This document shows, piece after piece, positions 50,454 through 58,259 of a stretch of DNA of 64,000 bases. A program made the position numbers and the translations under genes. Positions within the stretch are counted from its first letter, which is position 1. The number at the start of each line of letters is the position of its first letter. The notes under the pieces were generated by a model. The model worked only from the letters and a program-made list of their open reading frames with translations. It had not been told where the DNA came from and ran no database searches. Source of the stretch: a virus; IMG/VR virus record IMGVR_UViG_3300044970_002549, positions 27,158 to 91,157 of that record; one strand, given 5' to 3'.

Positions 50454-50638
50454 TACTTGCCCTGTGCTGCAAGCCATGCCGCCAGGGAGCTAATCCCCGT
50501 CAGGCCAAGAAGTCCTACTATGAATTTCCCCAGGCGGAATGCCCCGCGGGTTTCCGCCATCTCAATGCGCATGGAGGAAATATCTTCGTCAAGCTTGTCG
50601 AGCCGATCAATAATTTGCTGGATATTGTTTGCGGTCAT
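50453..50638 (-). CDS. XhlA-like coiled-coil membrane protein (61 aa)
   Basis: Residues 3-35 are a coiled coil ([18 protein letters not shown]) and residues 37-56 a membrane span ([19 protein letters not shown]). This matches the layout of XhlA-type proteins, which assist holins in lysis of several phages. It has its own promoter at 50677-50705 and a GGAGG ribosome site. Confidence 0.65.
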   Translation of the reverse strand: MTANNIQQIIDRLDKLDEDISSMRIEMAETRGAFRLGKFIVGLLGLTGISSLAAWLAAQGK

Positions 50639-50676
50639 GCGGCCTCCATGTGTTGTGCAAAGAGATTGATGTGCAC

Positions 50677-50705
50677 ACTATATAGAAAGCTTTACATGAC
50701 CGCAA
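50677..50705 (-). promoter_or_regulatory. Promoter for the XhlA-like/exported/holin-like genes
   Basis: On the - strand TTGCGG (50705-50700), 17-base spacer, TATAGT (50682-50677). It is well placed to drive genes 50638 to 47957 separately from the upstream genes. Confidence 0.65.
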
Positions 50706-50711
50706 TAAAAG

Positions 50712-50897
50712 CTACTTCTGCTTTTTCTGCTCCGGATCGACTGCCTTAATATCATCAACAATAATTTCATCTGCCTGCAGGCGGGTAATTTCCGCCTGCA
50801 ATACCCTGATGTTTTCAGCTGCTACATCAAGTTGGATTGACATAAACCCAATCTTTTTGAGCATATCTTCAATTGATACTTTTCCATCTTCCGACAT
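50712..50897 (-). CDS. Small coiled-coil protein (61 aa)
   Basis: A helical, heptad-rich protein (IQLDVAAENIRVLQAEITRL) with a charged C-terminus. It starts MSEDGKVSIEDMLKK, a segment similar to the beginning of the next upstream short frame (MSDNIQITVEDLL). Probably a small adaptor or oligomerising protein; not recognised. Confidence 0.65.
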   Translation of the reverse strand: MSEDGKVSIEDMLKKIGFMSIQLDVAAENIRVLQAEITRLQADEIIVDDIKAVDPEQKKQK

Positions 50898-50994
50898 ATT
50901 TTTCTCCTATACTCTGACCCACCGCACTTGCGGTTCGTGTCAAATCATACCACATTAGAAGGTCTTCTACTGTGATCTGAATGTTATCCGACAT
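50869..50994 (-). CDS. Possible 41-residue peptide gene
   Basis: ATG 50994 follows GGAGGACAAA, an excellent ribosome site, and reads MSDNIQITVEDLLMWYDLTR before stopping within the next gene. The first 13 residues resemble those of the downstream 61-residue protein, so it could be a partial duplication whose frame has been lost. It overlaps the downstream start by 29 bases. Confidence 0.35.
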   Translation of the reverse strand: MSDNIQITVEDLLMWYDLTRTASAVGQSIGEKYVGRWKSIN

Positions 50995-51745
50995 TTTGTC
51001 CTCCAAAATTTTGACCAGTGAGGCGACATGCCTCCCGTATTACCGAGTTTACATTACAGTCCAACCCTTCGTCAACATAGGTCAGCTTGATAATGTTTGG
51101 GTGTCTTTTGACAATCTCTGCCACCACCTCTGGGTTTTGATCTGTTTCAATTCTAGCAAGTGCAGCTGGCCCGCCTGGCTCTAGGGCATCAGAATGCAGA
51201 ACACTTAACCACAGATTAGAAAACTCCGCATTAACTTCTAGGAGTTCAATAAACGTTTTGTCTATAAGGAAATAGTCATCATCACCATGAGCGCCCAGAT
51301 AGGACTGCATTGCGCTAATCCAAATCAGTGGAATTCTTGAACCTTTCGTTGAGGCCATAAACCACCCGCACGCGCCCGGAACCCCGACCGGCTCGTGCGC
51401 CTCCCATCCCTTCCCTGCATTAATCCACTTCTGTCCTTGATACATCCAAAAATCCTCCCGCAAGGGGAGCCACTCATCTAATGGTCGCAGGCACATAACG
51501 CTAGCATCAGTCCACACGCCCCCATACGCATGCATAAGGTATAGGCGAATTAGGTCCGAGCGCTTTTGTGGTGAAAGATATTTAGGGGCAATAGCCTCTG
51601 GCACATAGTCTGTGATGTTTTTTTCTGTCAGGCGAATTATTTCCCAATCTGGGTTTAATTTGATCCATGAATCTAGGCAAATCCTTGCGACACGTGGGGC
51701 CCGATCCCATCCCTGAAACCATAAGATCCAAATTCTTTTAATCAA
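50984..51745 (-). CDS. Capsular-polysaccharide-type glycosyltransferase
   Basis: 253 residues. Carries the Caps_synth/DXD-sugar-transferase core: RSDLIRLYLMHAYGGVWTDA near residue 62, followed by GVWTDASVMC, and W-rich acceptor region. The D-A-S form instead of DxD is usual for the capsular subgroup. It begins MIKRIWILWFQGW, the typical first strand. Likely adds a sugar to a glycan or a virion protein. Part of a run of glycosyltransferases. Confidence 0.75.
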   Translation of the reverse strand: MIKRIWILWFQGWDRAPRVARICLDSWIKLNPDWEIIRLTEKNITDYVPEAIAPKYLSPQKRSDLIRLYLMHAYGGVWTDASVMCLRPLDEWLPLREDFWMYQGQKWINAGKGWEAHEPVGVPGACGWFMASTKGSRIPLIWISAMQSYLGAHGDDDYFLIDKTFIELLEVNAEFSNLWLSVLHSDALEPGGPAALARIETDQNPEVVAEIVKRHPNIIKLTYVDEGLDCNVNSVIREACRLTGQNFGGQNVG

Positions 51746-52826
51746 TTGGATAAGCCCCTACATTTGCATATTCGTATTGATTCCTTCTGACAAGGTTGTT
51801 AAACTTAAAGTACATTTTTCTGTTGGCGTCTCCAAGATATACCCCAGCATACGCCTCATATGCCTTAATTTTGTTTTTGTTATCTGGATTTGTAAAATAT
51901 TTCTGCATATTTTTATTAATTTCCTCAAAGATGTCCCCTGCTAATCCGACGCCCACAGCAAGGTCCTTAATGTTTGCCCTATCTCCATACTCTTCAGTTT
52001 TCTCCTCGCAATACATATGGAGAATTGGGCAGGTAACATACGGGTAAACTAGACTAAATCCATTGTCAATCAACTCAATTGACTGAACAATCTCCTCTTC
52101 CCAAAACAAAAATTCAGGGTGGAGCCCAACATACTGCACAAGAATCCTTGTTGAGAACATAAATGCACCAGTGACCTTTATGGCTGGTGCAAACCCCGTT
52201 TCGGTCACAAGCTTTTCTAGGTTCATTGTCACATGGCTCGGGCTTTTGTGTCTCCACCTTGGGATCGCGTCCTTTACCCACCACCAACCCGTCATCCAAT
52301 ACGGATAACCGACAACATCACTTTCACTGTAGTCAAGTTCGTAGTTTTTTTGCAATGGATACCAATAGGGCTCGGGAACTCCGGTAATAACTGTTCTCTC
52401 ATTGTTTGTTATTTTTAAAGCCCGGCTATGCGTTTCAATCAGTTTGCTGTCCCAGTCTTTTACGAAATAAGAGTGCGCGTCAACCTGTAGAACGTAGTCT
52501 TCGTCCCCGTACATGGAATACGCTGCATTTCTTCCTTTGCCAATCCCATAATTTTCTGCAAGTGAAAAATGCTTAATTATTACATTTGGTATAGAGAATA
52601 TGTCTGGAGATTCTTGCTGCTGGCTAGCGAATGACTCTTCCGTAGATATGTAAGCAACACCTATGGAGACGTCGTTATTTCCTGATCTGTTTTGCAGGCA
52701 CGACAATATAGTGACTGGGAGCTCGGAATCACGCTCCAATACGGATACCGCCACATAAATACTTTTTCTTACGGCGTTGCTGGGCATGTGTGTACGGATT
52801 GAGTTTTTACTATAGATGAATGCCAT
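51738..52826 (-). CDS. GlcNAc-type glycosyltransferase (PF11397-like)
   Basis: A 362-residue protein with SIYVAVSVLERDSELPVTIL, GIGKGRNAAYSMYGDEDYVL and LQVDAHSYF, matching the GlcNAc-transferase family where the DxD-like element is in 'LQVDAH'. Later KVTGAFMFSTRI and EEEIVQS fit the acceptor half. ATG 52826 lacks a clear ribosome site; ATG 52787 is an alternative. It overlaps the GT25 gene by 58 or 19 bases. Its base composition is visibly more AT-rich than the left half of the window. Confidence 0.72.
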   Translation of the reverse strand: MAFIYSKNSIRTHMPSNAVRKSIYVAVSVLERDSELPVTILSCLQNRSGNNDVSIGVAYISTEESFASQQQESPDIFSIPNVIIKHFSLAENYGIGKGRNAAYSMYGDEDYVLQVDAHSYFVKDWDSKLIETHSRALKITNNERTVITGVPEPYWYPLQKNYELDYSESDVVGYPYWMTGWWWVKDAIPRWRHKSPSHVTMNLEKLVTETGFAPAIKVTGAFMFSTRILVQYVGLHPEFLFWEEEIVQSIELIDNGFSLVYPYVTCPILHMYCEEKTEEYGDRANIKDLAVGVGLAGDIFEEINKNMQKYFTNPDNKNKIKAYEAYAGVYLGDANRKMYFKFNNLVRRNQYEYANVGAYPID

Positions 52827-53518
52827 GGTGGATTTACGCCAAGACTGTTGTTAAGGGATATCCCTGGCCGCGCAACAGCGCCAGCCTGAACAAAATCTGG
52901 GACCTTAAGGGCAGCCGCACTTATCTTTTCATATTTCCCCATTGATTGAACCCTGTCCCCGTGGCACCTTAGTCTCAATGGGTTGTCAGAATGATCATAT
53001 CCAATCATAAGGGGGACAAATTCATCCGCTGGTATAATGGCTTTTGGCGTATTCGCCCTGATGAGCGCCTCCGCTCCTTTTGGGGTAATAATGTACGAAG
53101 AAAGCCAGTAGGGATATCTTGGCTTAATCAGATCGTCGTCAATGCGAATAATTTTAGATGGAATATTTTCCGAATATCCAAGGTATAGGATGTCATATTC
53201 CTTTATGGCCCTTTCATAAAGTTCAAACCGCGGCTGAATTAGGGGTATCGCGTCGTCTTCTAGTATTAGAAGCGGCTCGTTTATTCGCTGGCAAACCCCC
53301 CAGGACTGAAGGTGGCTAACAAAACACGCAACCTCTTCGTCGGTTGTAATTTTACCCGTATGCGAATCTCTCCATTCGCGGTCTGCGCTCCATCCCTCAG
53401 CCCTAGCATCAGCAGCATTTATGGACGGCATTAAGTCAAATGGAATCCCGCGCATTGCCCAAGAAAAAGACTCAAGCCTGTCCGGTCTTGACTTAAGATT
53501 TATGACGCCTATCTTCAT
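52769..53518 (-). CDS. Family 25-type glycosyltransferase
   Basis: 249 residues. Starts with GVINLKSRPDRLESF, has 'VSHLQSWGVC' and LLILEDDAIPL, and DILYLGYSEN: the usual GT25 (LPS/collagen-type) arrangement with an EDD metal site. Galactosyl or glucosyl transfer to a lipid or protein glycan is the common activity. It overlaps its upstream neighbour as ATGA and is translated with it. Confidence 0.8.
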   Translation of the reverse strand: MKIGVINLKSRPDRLESFSWAMRGIPFDLMPSINAADARAEGWSADREWRDSHTGKITTDEEVACFVSHLQSWGVCQRINEPLLILEDDAIPLIQPRFELYERAIKEYDILYLGYSENIPSKIIRIDDDLIKPRYPYWLSSYIITPKGAEALIRANTPKAIIPADEFVPLMIGYDHSDNPLRLRCHGDRVQSMGKYEKISAAALKVPDFVQAGAVARPGISLNNSLGVNPPWHSSIVKTQSVHTCPATP

Positions 53519-54333
53519 TTAAATTCTTTCTTTGCCCAAAAGAATTTCTTGTATGGGGCCCTAAATACGCTATTGAGCCGTGCAAAGATTTTTAAACCGC
53601 CGCGCTCCAGTTCTGCTGCGTCTTCTTCTGAGTCAGAAATATATGACGACCAGGACTCCCTTTTGAAGGGAATCACCTGGGCTAAAGGTGTTCCCGCTGG
53701 AACAATCCCATCAAAATGAGGATCTTTGAACACCATCATAAAGTTGATTTGTGGCGCAAATTGGTCAGAATCAATTACCCCAGGGACTATTTCCCAATAC
53801 TTGCTCGGGTTGTTTAGCGGCTCAGTAATAATTACAGAATATCCCGGAGGTGTAATAATTCTCCATGGGGTAAAAACTTTTCTTAAGCGCTGGCCAGAAT
53901 TCTGGCATAGCGGGTGGGTCATGGCCTGTCCGTAGTCATGATGGCTTATTTCTAGGGACGGGATTCTTTCTAGCCGTCTTGGGTGCGTTGCCTCAATCAC
54001 CACCTCTTCTTGGGGGCAATCTGGAACGTTAGTGTTTAAGTCGCCAGTGTATGGCTTTACATACATTTCGGCAGTGGTAACAAGACCATATCCAAGCGTA
54101 AGCGAGTCAAGGATTGGAATGCACCGCTTGATAGTGGGCATTTCGTTTCCGTTCAATATGTTAATGCTGTCGTCGTTGTCGGCTAAGCCGTTAAATCCGC
54201 CGTGGGACGGCATATCCTTCCACCAGTCAGCCAGCATCTTTGACATTGGCCGGGGGAGCGACTCTGGGTTCACGTCAACATTGCCCCAGTGACCGTAGTT
54301 TGGAAATATGGCTATGCGCTTATCTTTGGTCAT
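53515..54333 (-). CDS. DUF6065-like protein A (272 aa)
   Basis: ATG 54333 overlaps the oxygenase stop as ATGA and is preferred over 54342. Shared with the copies at 56053 and 56910: WWKDMP near the start, CIPILDS, a TPPGYSVIITEPLNNP stretch, PGVIDSD, IPAGTPLAQVIPFKRESW and FFWAKKEF at the end. The central beta-rich core reads like a double-stranded beta-helix fold, but metal ligands are not obvious. DUF6065 members have no known activity. Located with oxygenase and glycosyltransferase genes. Confidence 0.6.
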   Translation of the reverse strand: MTKDKRIAIFPNYGHWGNVDVNPESLPRPMSKMLADWWKDMPSHGGFNGLADNDDSINILNGNEMPTIKRCIPILDSLTLGYGLVTTAEMYVKPYTGDLNTNVPDCPQEEVVIEATHPRRLERIPSLEISHHDYGQAMTHPLCQNSGQRLRKVFTPWRIITPPGYSVIITEPLNNPSKYWEIVPGVIDSDQFAPQINFMMVFKDPHFDGIVPAGTPLAQVIPFKRESWSSYISDSEEDAAELERGGLKIFARLNSVFRAPYKKFFWAKKEFK

Positions 54334-54953
54334 ATGACGCACACTGAATCATGGGCAATAACAGCTGCAATTCTTTGATTTCCCCATAAATCGGACAGGA
54401 AATTATTCCCCTTGTTGGCGTAGATCTGGCTTAATCCTCGCATTTTTTCCCCAGTGTGCCACATTGGCATTGTGTACCTGAGACCGCTGGTCACGGGCTC
54501 CACTTCATGTAGGTACTCCCAGCCGCCGCTTGGGAAAATAACGGCGGATAGCGGCTCAGGGGAATACCGCACATTATGATTTGGGAACACTATGTCCCCA
54601 CCAGTAAATTCTCCACCGAGATAAATCACGCTGCTGAAAATAATGTGTTCAGAACCAGTGTGGGAGTCAGTATGCCCCCCCGCCTCTGCCCCAGCACCCC
54701 AAAGGGAGGCGTGACATTGGGTTGTATAGAGCGGCGGAACCCATCCAAATTCTTGTCGGTGGACATCTAATATTTTGTCAGAATACTTTTTAAGAATCAT
54801 CTGCGATTCAGAATTATTTTCAGAAAGCACAGAAATGTTTGGGTTATGGTTGTCAATAAAAGGTATGCGCGGACCAGAGTCAATAAGGGAAATCATTCTT
54901 GCGGCGTCTTCTGGCTCTACAAAATTCTTAATTATTTTAATCCTGTGGCTCAT
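54330..54953 (-). CDS. 2OG-Fe(II) dioxygenase (prolyl-hydroxylase-like)
   Basis: 207 residues. Iron ligands are His94 and Asp96 in GGHTDSH, His149 in WEYLHEV, and Arg159 in SGLRYTM binds 2-oxoglutarate. FTGGDIVFP sits on the central strand. This fold hydroxylates Pro or Lys in proteins, or other substrates. Beside glycosyltransferases and fibre genes, hydroxylation of a virion protein before glycosylation is a reasonable hypothesis. Confidence 0.85.
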   Translation of the reverse strand: MSHRIKIIKNFVEPEDAARMISLIDSGPRIPFIDNHNPNISVLSENNSESQMILKKYSDKILDVHRQEFGWVPPLYTTQCHASLWGAGAEAGGHTDSHTGSEHIIFSSVIYLGGEFTGGDIVFPNHNVRYSPEPLSAVIFPSGGWEYLHEVEPVTSGLRYTMPMWHTGEKMRGLSQIYANKGNNFLSDLWGNQRIAAVIAHDSVCVI

Positions 54954-54954
54954 T

Positions 54955-55854
54955 TTATTCCTCCAGACTGCAGGTTAAATGACGAGTCTTTGTGTTTCTT
55001 TCGCATTTTATGATTGTCAGGACAAGGCTTCGGTAAAGATCCACTTCTAGCTCTTCCTCGCGATAATCCATGTGCTTCCATGTCGTTATCATATCCGAGA
55101 ATACCACATTTGCCCCAGACTCTATAGCCAGCCTCCTGAGAAGGCTAGATGGGGTTGGGGAATGAAAAAGGTTTCCGGCAAGCATATCCTGAAGGTACTG
55201 CGACTCAGTTTTTGCAAAACCCCAGTCTATGATTGCTAGGTAGGTTGTTCCCACCCTTGATAGTATGTTCCTAATGTAGTTTGATTTGGCGGGAGAATAG
55301 GCAAAAACTCCGCTTGCTGGGTCAACATCGCCGCAGGAGTTATCGTCAAGTTGACAGTTCGGAATATTCTCATAATACGGCACTCCGTTATGCCCAACTG
55401 CTAGCTCTTGCACCGCCCCCGAGGGGTAGAGCCTTCTCATCACCGTAAACGGGAGCGCGTCAAGGAACTGATTTGCAATGACCACTGCCGTCCCGCCGTC
55501 CCTTTCGGGAATTAACCCATCATCAATTATTGAGTCACAATGCCCCTTGCGCCGAAGAATCGCCTGAAGCTTTGGGCTAAATTCCGAGCAGACCACCCTT
55601 GGGCTTGATTCCCAGCTCATCAAGCTTAGCACTCCAGAGGATAGCGCCCCAGCCCCGTCCCCGTCAAAACGAAGAGTATCTATTTCCCCGATAGAGGATA
55701 TCCACCGCCCCAGTGCGCGCTGAAATACTGGACCGTTTGAGTTGGAGTAAAGCCCTTCAACGACCCAGTTTATATCTCCCTTATATTGACCAGATTCCCC
55801 AGTTAATCCATTCTGGGCAATAAACCTATATCTATGGGGTAGGTTTGGTGTCAT
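54955..55854 (-). CDS. MidA-like protein (SAM methyltransferase superfamily)
   Basis: 299 residues from ATG 55854; a TTG at 55875 is the alternative. Motifs like MidA/NDUFAF7 methyltransferases: LRFDGDGAGALSSGVL (cofactor-loop-like), IANQFLDALPF, LAIIDWGFAKTESQYL and the C-terminal helix. In MidA enzymes the target is an Arg in a partner protein. The first glycine-rich motif is shorter than usual. It could modify the neighbouring proteins; a substrate cannot be assigned. Confidence 0.65.
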   Translation of the reverse strand: MTPNLPHRYRFIAQNGLTGESGQYKGDINWVVEGLYSNSNGPVFQRALGRWISSIGEIDTLRFDGDGAGALSSGVLSLMSWESSPRVVCSEFSPKLQAILRRKGHCDSIIDDGLIPERDGGTAVVIANQFLDALPFTVMRRLYPSGAVQELAVGHNGVPYYENIPNCQLDDNSCGDVDPASGVFAYSPAKSNYIRNILSRVGTTYLAIIDWGFAKTESQYLQDMLAGNLFHSPTPSSLLRRLAIESGANVVFSDMITTWKHMDYREEELEVDLYRSLVLTIIKCERNTKTRHLTCSLEE

Positions 55855-56056
55855 TGCTTTGACCCCACTTTCCAATTGGACATTCGGAATGCGGAAGTTG
55901 AGCCTTTAGCTTCATAAAGCATAGGCACTTCTTGCACTGACCAGAAAGACGGATAAAGTGATCGCAAGACCTGCAAGCGCTGAGGCGCTCTTCAAGCACC
56001 CCGTCTTTCACTCTTCCAATGTTTGGGTTAAGCATGTCCCACGGCTTTGAACTCAT
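55832..56056 (-). CDS. Zinc ribbon protein, DUF6171-like (74 aa)
   Basis: ATG 56056 overlaps the upstream stop as ATGA. CRSCDHF, then CKKCLCFMK and a final SECPIGKW give five Cys positions in the pattern of DUF6171 small ribbons. It starts MSSKPWDML. Such ribbons occur next to glycan-related genes. Role unknown; could be a metal-binding partner of the MidA-like protein, whose start it overlaps by 23 bases. Confidence 0.65.
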   Translation of the reverse strand: MSSKPWDMLNPNIGRVKDGVLEERLSACRSCDHFIRLSGQCKKCLCFMKLKAQLPHSECPIGKWGQSNDTKPTP

Positions 56057-56910
56057 TTTGAACCGCCAACTTCTTTCACTGACTCTCCGTGCATAACCGG
56101 GCACCTTCCCTCCGCGGGGATGCCGCTGGCTGGCTGGTGTTCAGTAATATCGTTATATGTCTTTTTCTTCCAGAATAGTTTTCGGTATGCACCGCCAAAC
56201 ACATTTCTAGTCAGTTGCACATATTTGGCTCGGTGGGATGGCTCAAACGGAAGCCTCTTGGCGCTCCACTCTTCCCTCTTTATTGGGATTATTTGGAATA
56301 TTGGCGTTCCCTTTTCAATGACCCCAGTAAATTTCTTGTCTAAATAAAATGTTATTTCTGATCGGAGTGGAAAATCATCAGAGTCTACAATTGCAGACAT
56401 TGTTCTAAATGGAAGATCATTTCGGTTTAGTGGATGAGTTATAAGAACCGACCACCCTTTAGGAACGCCAAACTCAAACGGCTGAATCCAGAGATATGGG
56501 TTTGGCTCGTACCCTTCTGGGGCCGGGAATCCAGACATAGAATTGGGGTTCCTCGGGCTCCTTACTGGCTCCCAGAGAAATTGCTGGGGCCATGCGATCC
56601 TCGTTTCCCCACGCTCATTCTTTGTTATCTGAAGGTCTGTTGAAAGCTCCTGGATGAATCCAGCGGTAAACGCATCAATAAGGGGCACGCACGCCTTAAC
56701 GGTGTGGTTGTACTCACTATTTTGCTGGTTAAATTTTTGCATTCCAGGAACGTATTGGGGAATGTTTTTATACCATTGGGGGATGTAGTCTTTTGCTGGC
56801 ATTGGATGAACAAAGCCGGTGCCCTCAAGCTGCAGCTCTTCTGGCCTCCATGTAACCGTCTTTCCTGTAGACCGATTAAAGAAAGACAAGATTGAATTTT
56901 TTATATTCAT
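56053..56910 (-). CDS. DUF6065-like protein B (285 aa)
   Basis: The most divergent of the three related copies: PQWYKNIPQYV, CVPLIDAF, GVPKGWSVLITHPLNRND, SAIVDSDDF and IEKGTPIFQIIPIKREEW correspond to the shared blocks. It has an additional C-terminal tail with RCPVMHG that is absent in A and C. It overlaps copy C by one base (TAATG) and the zinc ribbon by ATGA. Activity unknown. Confidence 0.6.
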   Translation of the reverse strand: MNIKNSILSFFNRSTGKTVTWRPEELQLEGTGFVHPMPAKDYIPQWYKNIPQYVPGMQKFNQQNSEYNHTVKACVPLIDAFTAGFIQELSTDLQITKNERGETRIAWPQQFLWEPVRSPRNPNSMSGFPAPEGYEPNPYLWIQPFEFGVPKGWSVLITHPLNRNDLPFRTMSAIVDSDDFPLRSEITFYLDKKFTGVIEKGTPIFQIIPIKREEWSAKRLPFEPSHRAKYVQLTRNVFGGAYRKLFWKKKTYNDITEHQPASGIPAEGRCPVMHGESVKEVGGSK

Positions 56911-57677
56911 TACTTAAATTCCTTTTTTTGCCAGAAAAACCTTTTATATACCGAAGAAATATATGTGCTGAACACTCTTTGCTGATGATTGATTTTATCT
57001 AGATCCTCTGGGGTAGCCTCTGTTTCCAGTTGCCATGACTCTCTTTTAAACGGGAAAACCTGGACGACTGGTGTTCCGGCTGGGATAATTCCCTCCCAGT
57101 CCTCTTTCTCAACAACAAATGGAAAATTAACAACATTTGTATAGGTATCAGTATCTACAACCCCTGGCAGGGCGGTAAAGAAACCATTCGGATTATTCAT
57201 TGGTGGAATAAATAGTGTTGAATAACCAGGGGGCGTTACGATATGCCATGGGCTGATATATTTAAAAACGTCGCGGTTCTGGTATTTCTTTGCTATTGGA
57301 TGTTCTTTTGCCTGACCGAACGAGTGCCCCTCCAGTTGCTTTCCCCCACTGATTCCTGGTCTCCAGGCTGTCCTGAATTGCGTTCCGGTATTTTCATTAG
57401 CCTCATTTTTAATAGAATTTATTTCTACATAGATGTCCTGATCGGTAACCAAGACATATCCAAGGCTCATGCTATCCAGTATCGGTACACACCTTTTTAT
57501 GGTGGAGTTGTAATCGCCATCATTGCTCACTGACTTCTCGTCTGGCTTGGCTCCACCATACCCGCCATATGCAGGCATGTCTTTCCACCACTGAGGAATG
57601 TTTTTTCCAATCGGGGTCGGCCAGAACTCCTTGAGCACTGGTCTTTCAGCAATGAACTTAATGGTTTTATCGCTCAT
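56910..57677 (-). CDS. DUF6065-like protein C (255 aa)
   Basis: Closest to copy A: PQWWKDMPAYGG, CVPILDSMSLGYVLVTDQD, TPPGYSTLFIPPMNNP, LPGVVDTDTY, IPAGTPVVQVFPFKRESW and FFWQKKEFK. The three copies differ in spacing but keep the same block order. The start ATG 57677 directly follows the thioredoxin-like stop. Three tandem-like copies in one operon suggest different substrates or a hetero-oligomer. Confidence 0.6.
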   Translation of the reverse strand: MSDKTIKFIAERPVLKEFWPTPIGKNIPQWWKDMPAYGGYGGAKPDEKSVSNDGDYNSTIKRCVPILDSMSLGYVLVTDQDIYVEINSIKNEANENTGTQFRTAWRPGISGGKQLEGHSFGQAKEHPIAKKYQNRDVFKYISPWHIVTPPGYSTLFIPPMNNPNGFFTALPGVVDTDTYTNVVNFPFVVEKEDWEGIIPAGTPVVQVFPFKRESWQLETEATPEDLDKINHQQRVFSTYISSVYKRFFWQKKEFK

Positions 57678-58238
57678 TTAGCGATCTACCTTTTGGTTGA
57701 GGATTGCTTTTATTTTTTCAATTTCACTTCTTAGCTGCTCAATTTCATTAGAGATATTTACGGCAAGTTCAGCTACGGCTGGATTTTCTTCCTTGCCGCA
57801 GCCTTCGCATGCCTGCTTTTCTCCAGCCGCTGCTGATGCAGTGCTGGGTCGGTCGCCGCGAAGACCGGGCGACTTGCCGTATAGATCAGTCAAGCCCAGA
57901 TTTGACTCAATTTCCGTATCCATATCATTAGCCCACCCGACTACTCGATTAATCGGGCTGCCGTCCTGCGTCATGATAAGGACTGGAACACCAGTTACAC
58001 CAGCAGAACCAGCAATTGACGGACTTCGGTTTATATCAACAGCAAGGATGCTAAGGCCAACGTCCTTGTATTTTTCTTGGATTGCATCAATAAATGGGTT
58101 TGCGTCATTGCAGAATTTACAGGACTCAGAAGAGAAATAGTACAAAACAGAACCTAGGCTCCTGTTCTCGGACAGCAGCTTTGTCCATGGTGTTTCTTGA
58201 ATTTGTGAGACCTCTGGCCTGTCAATGTACTGCGGCAT
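57678..58238 (-). CDS. Thioredoxin-like protein with coiled-coil tail (186 aa)
   Basis: ATG 58238 follows GGGAGGG. The first 110 residues are a thioredoxin fold with CKFC instead of the usual CGPC and cis-Pro in GVPVLIM. A linker with GCGKEEN and one more Cys (CEGC) follows, then a coiled coil (AELAVNISNEIEQLRSEIEK). The tail could tether it to a fibre or to a partner. It is the second thioredoxin of the window; the Cys-rich fibre-like protein encoded just upstream is a possible client. Confidence 0.75.
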   Translation of the reverse strand: MPQYIDRPEVSQIQETPWTKLLSENRSLGSVLYYFSSESCKFCNDANPFIDAIQEKYKDVGLSILAVDINRSPSIAGSAGVTGVPVLIMTQDGSPINRVVGWANDMDTEIESNLGLTDLYGKSPGLRGDRPSTASAAAGEKQACEGCGKEENPAVAELAVNISNEIEQLRSEIEKIKAILNQKVDR

Positions 58239-58259
58239 TTTCCCTCCCATTAGGCTTAC

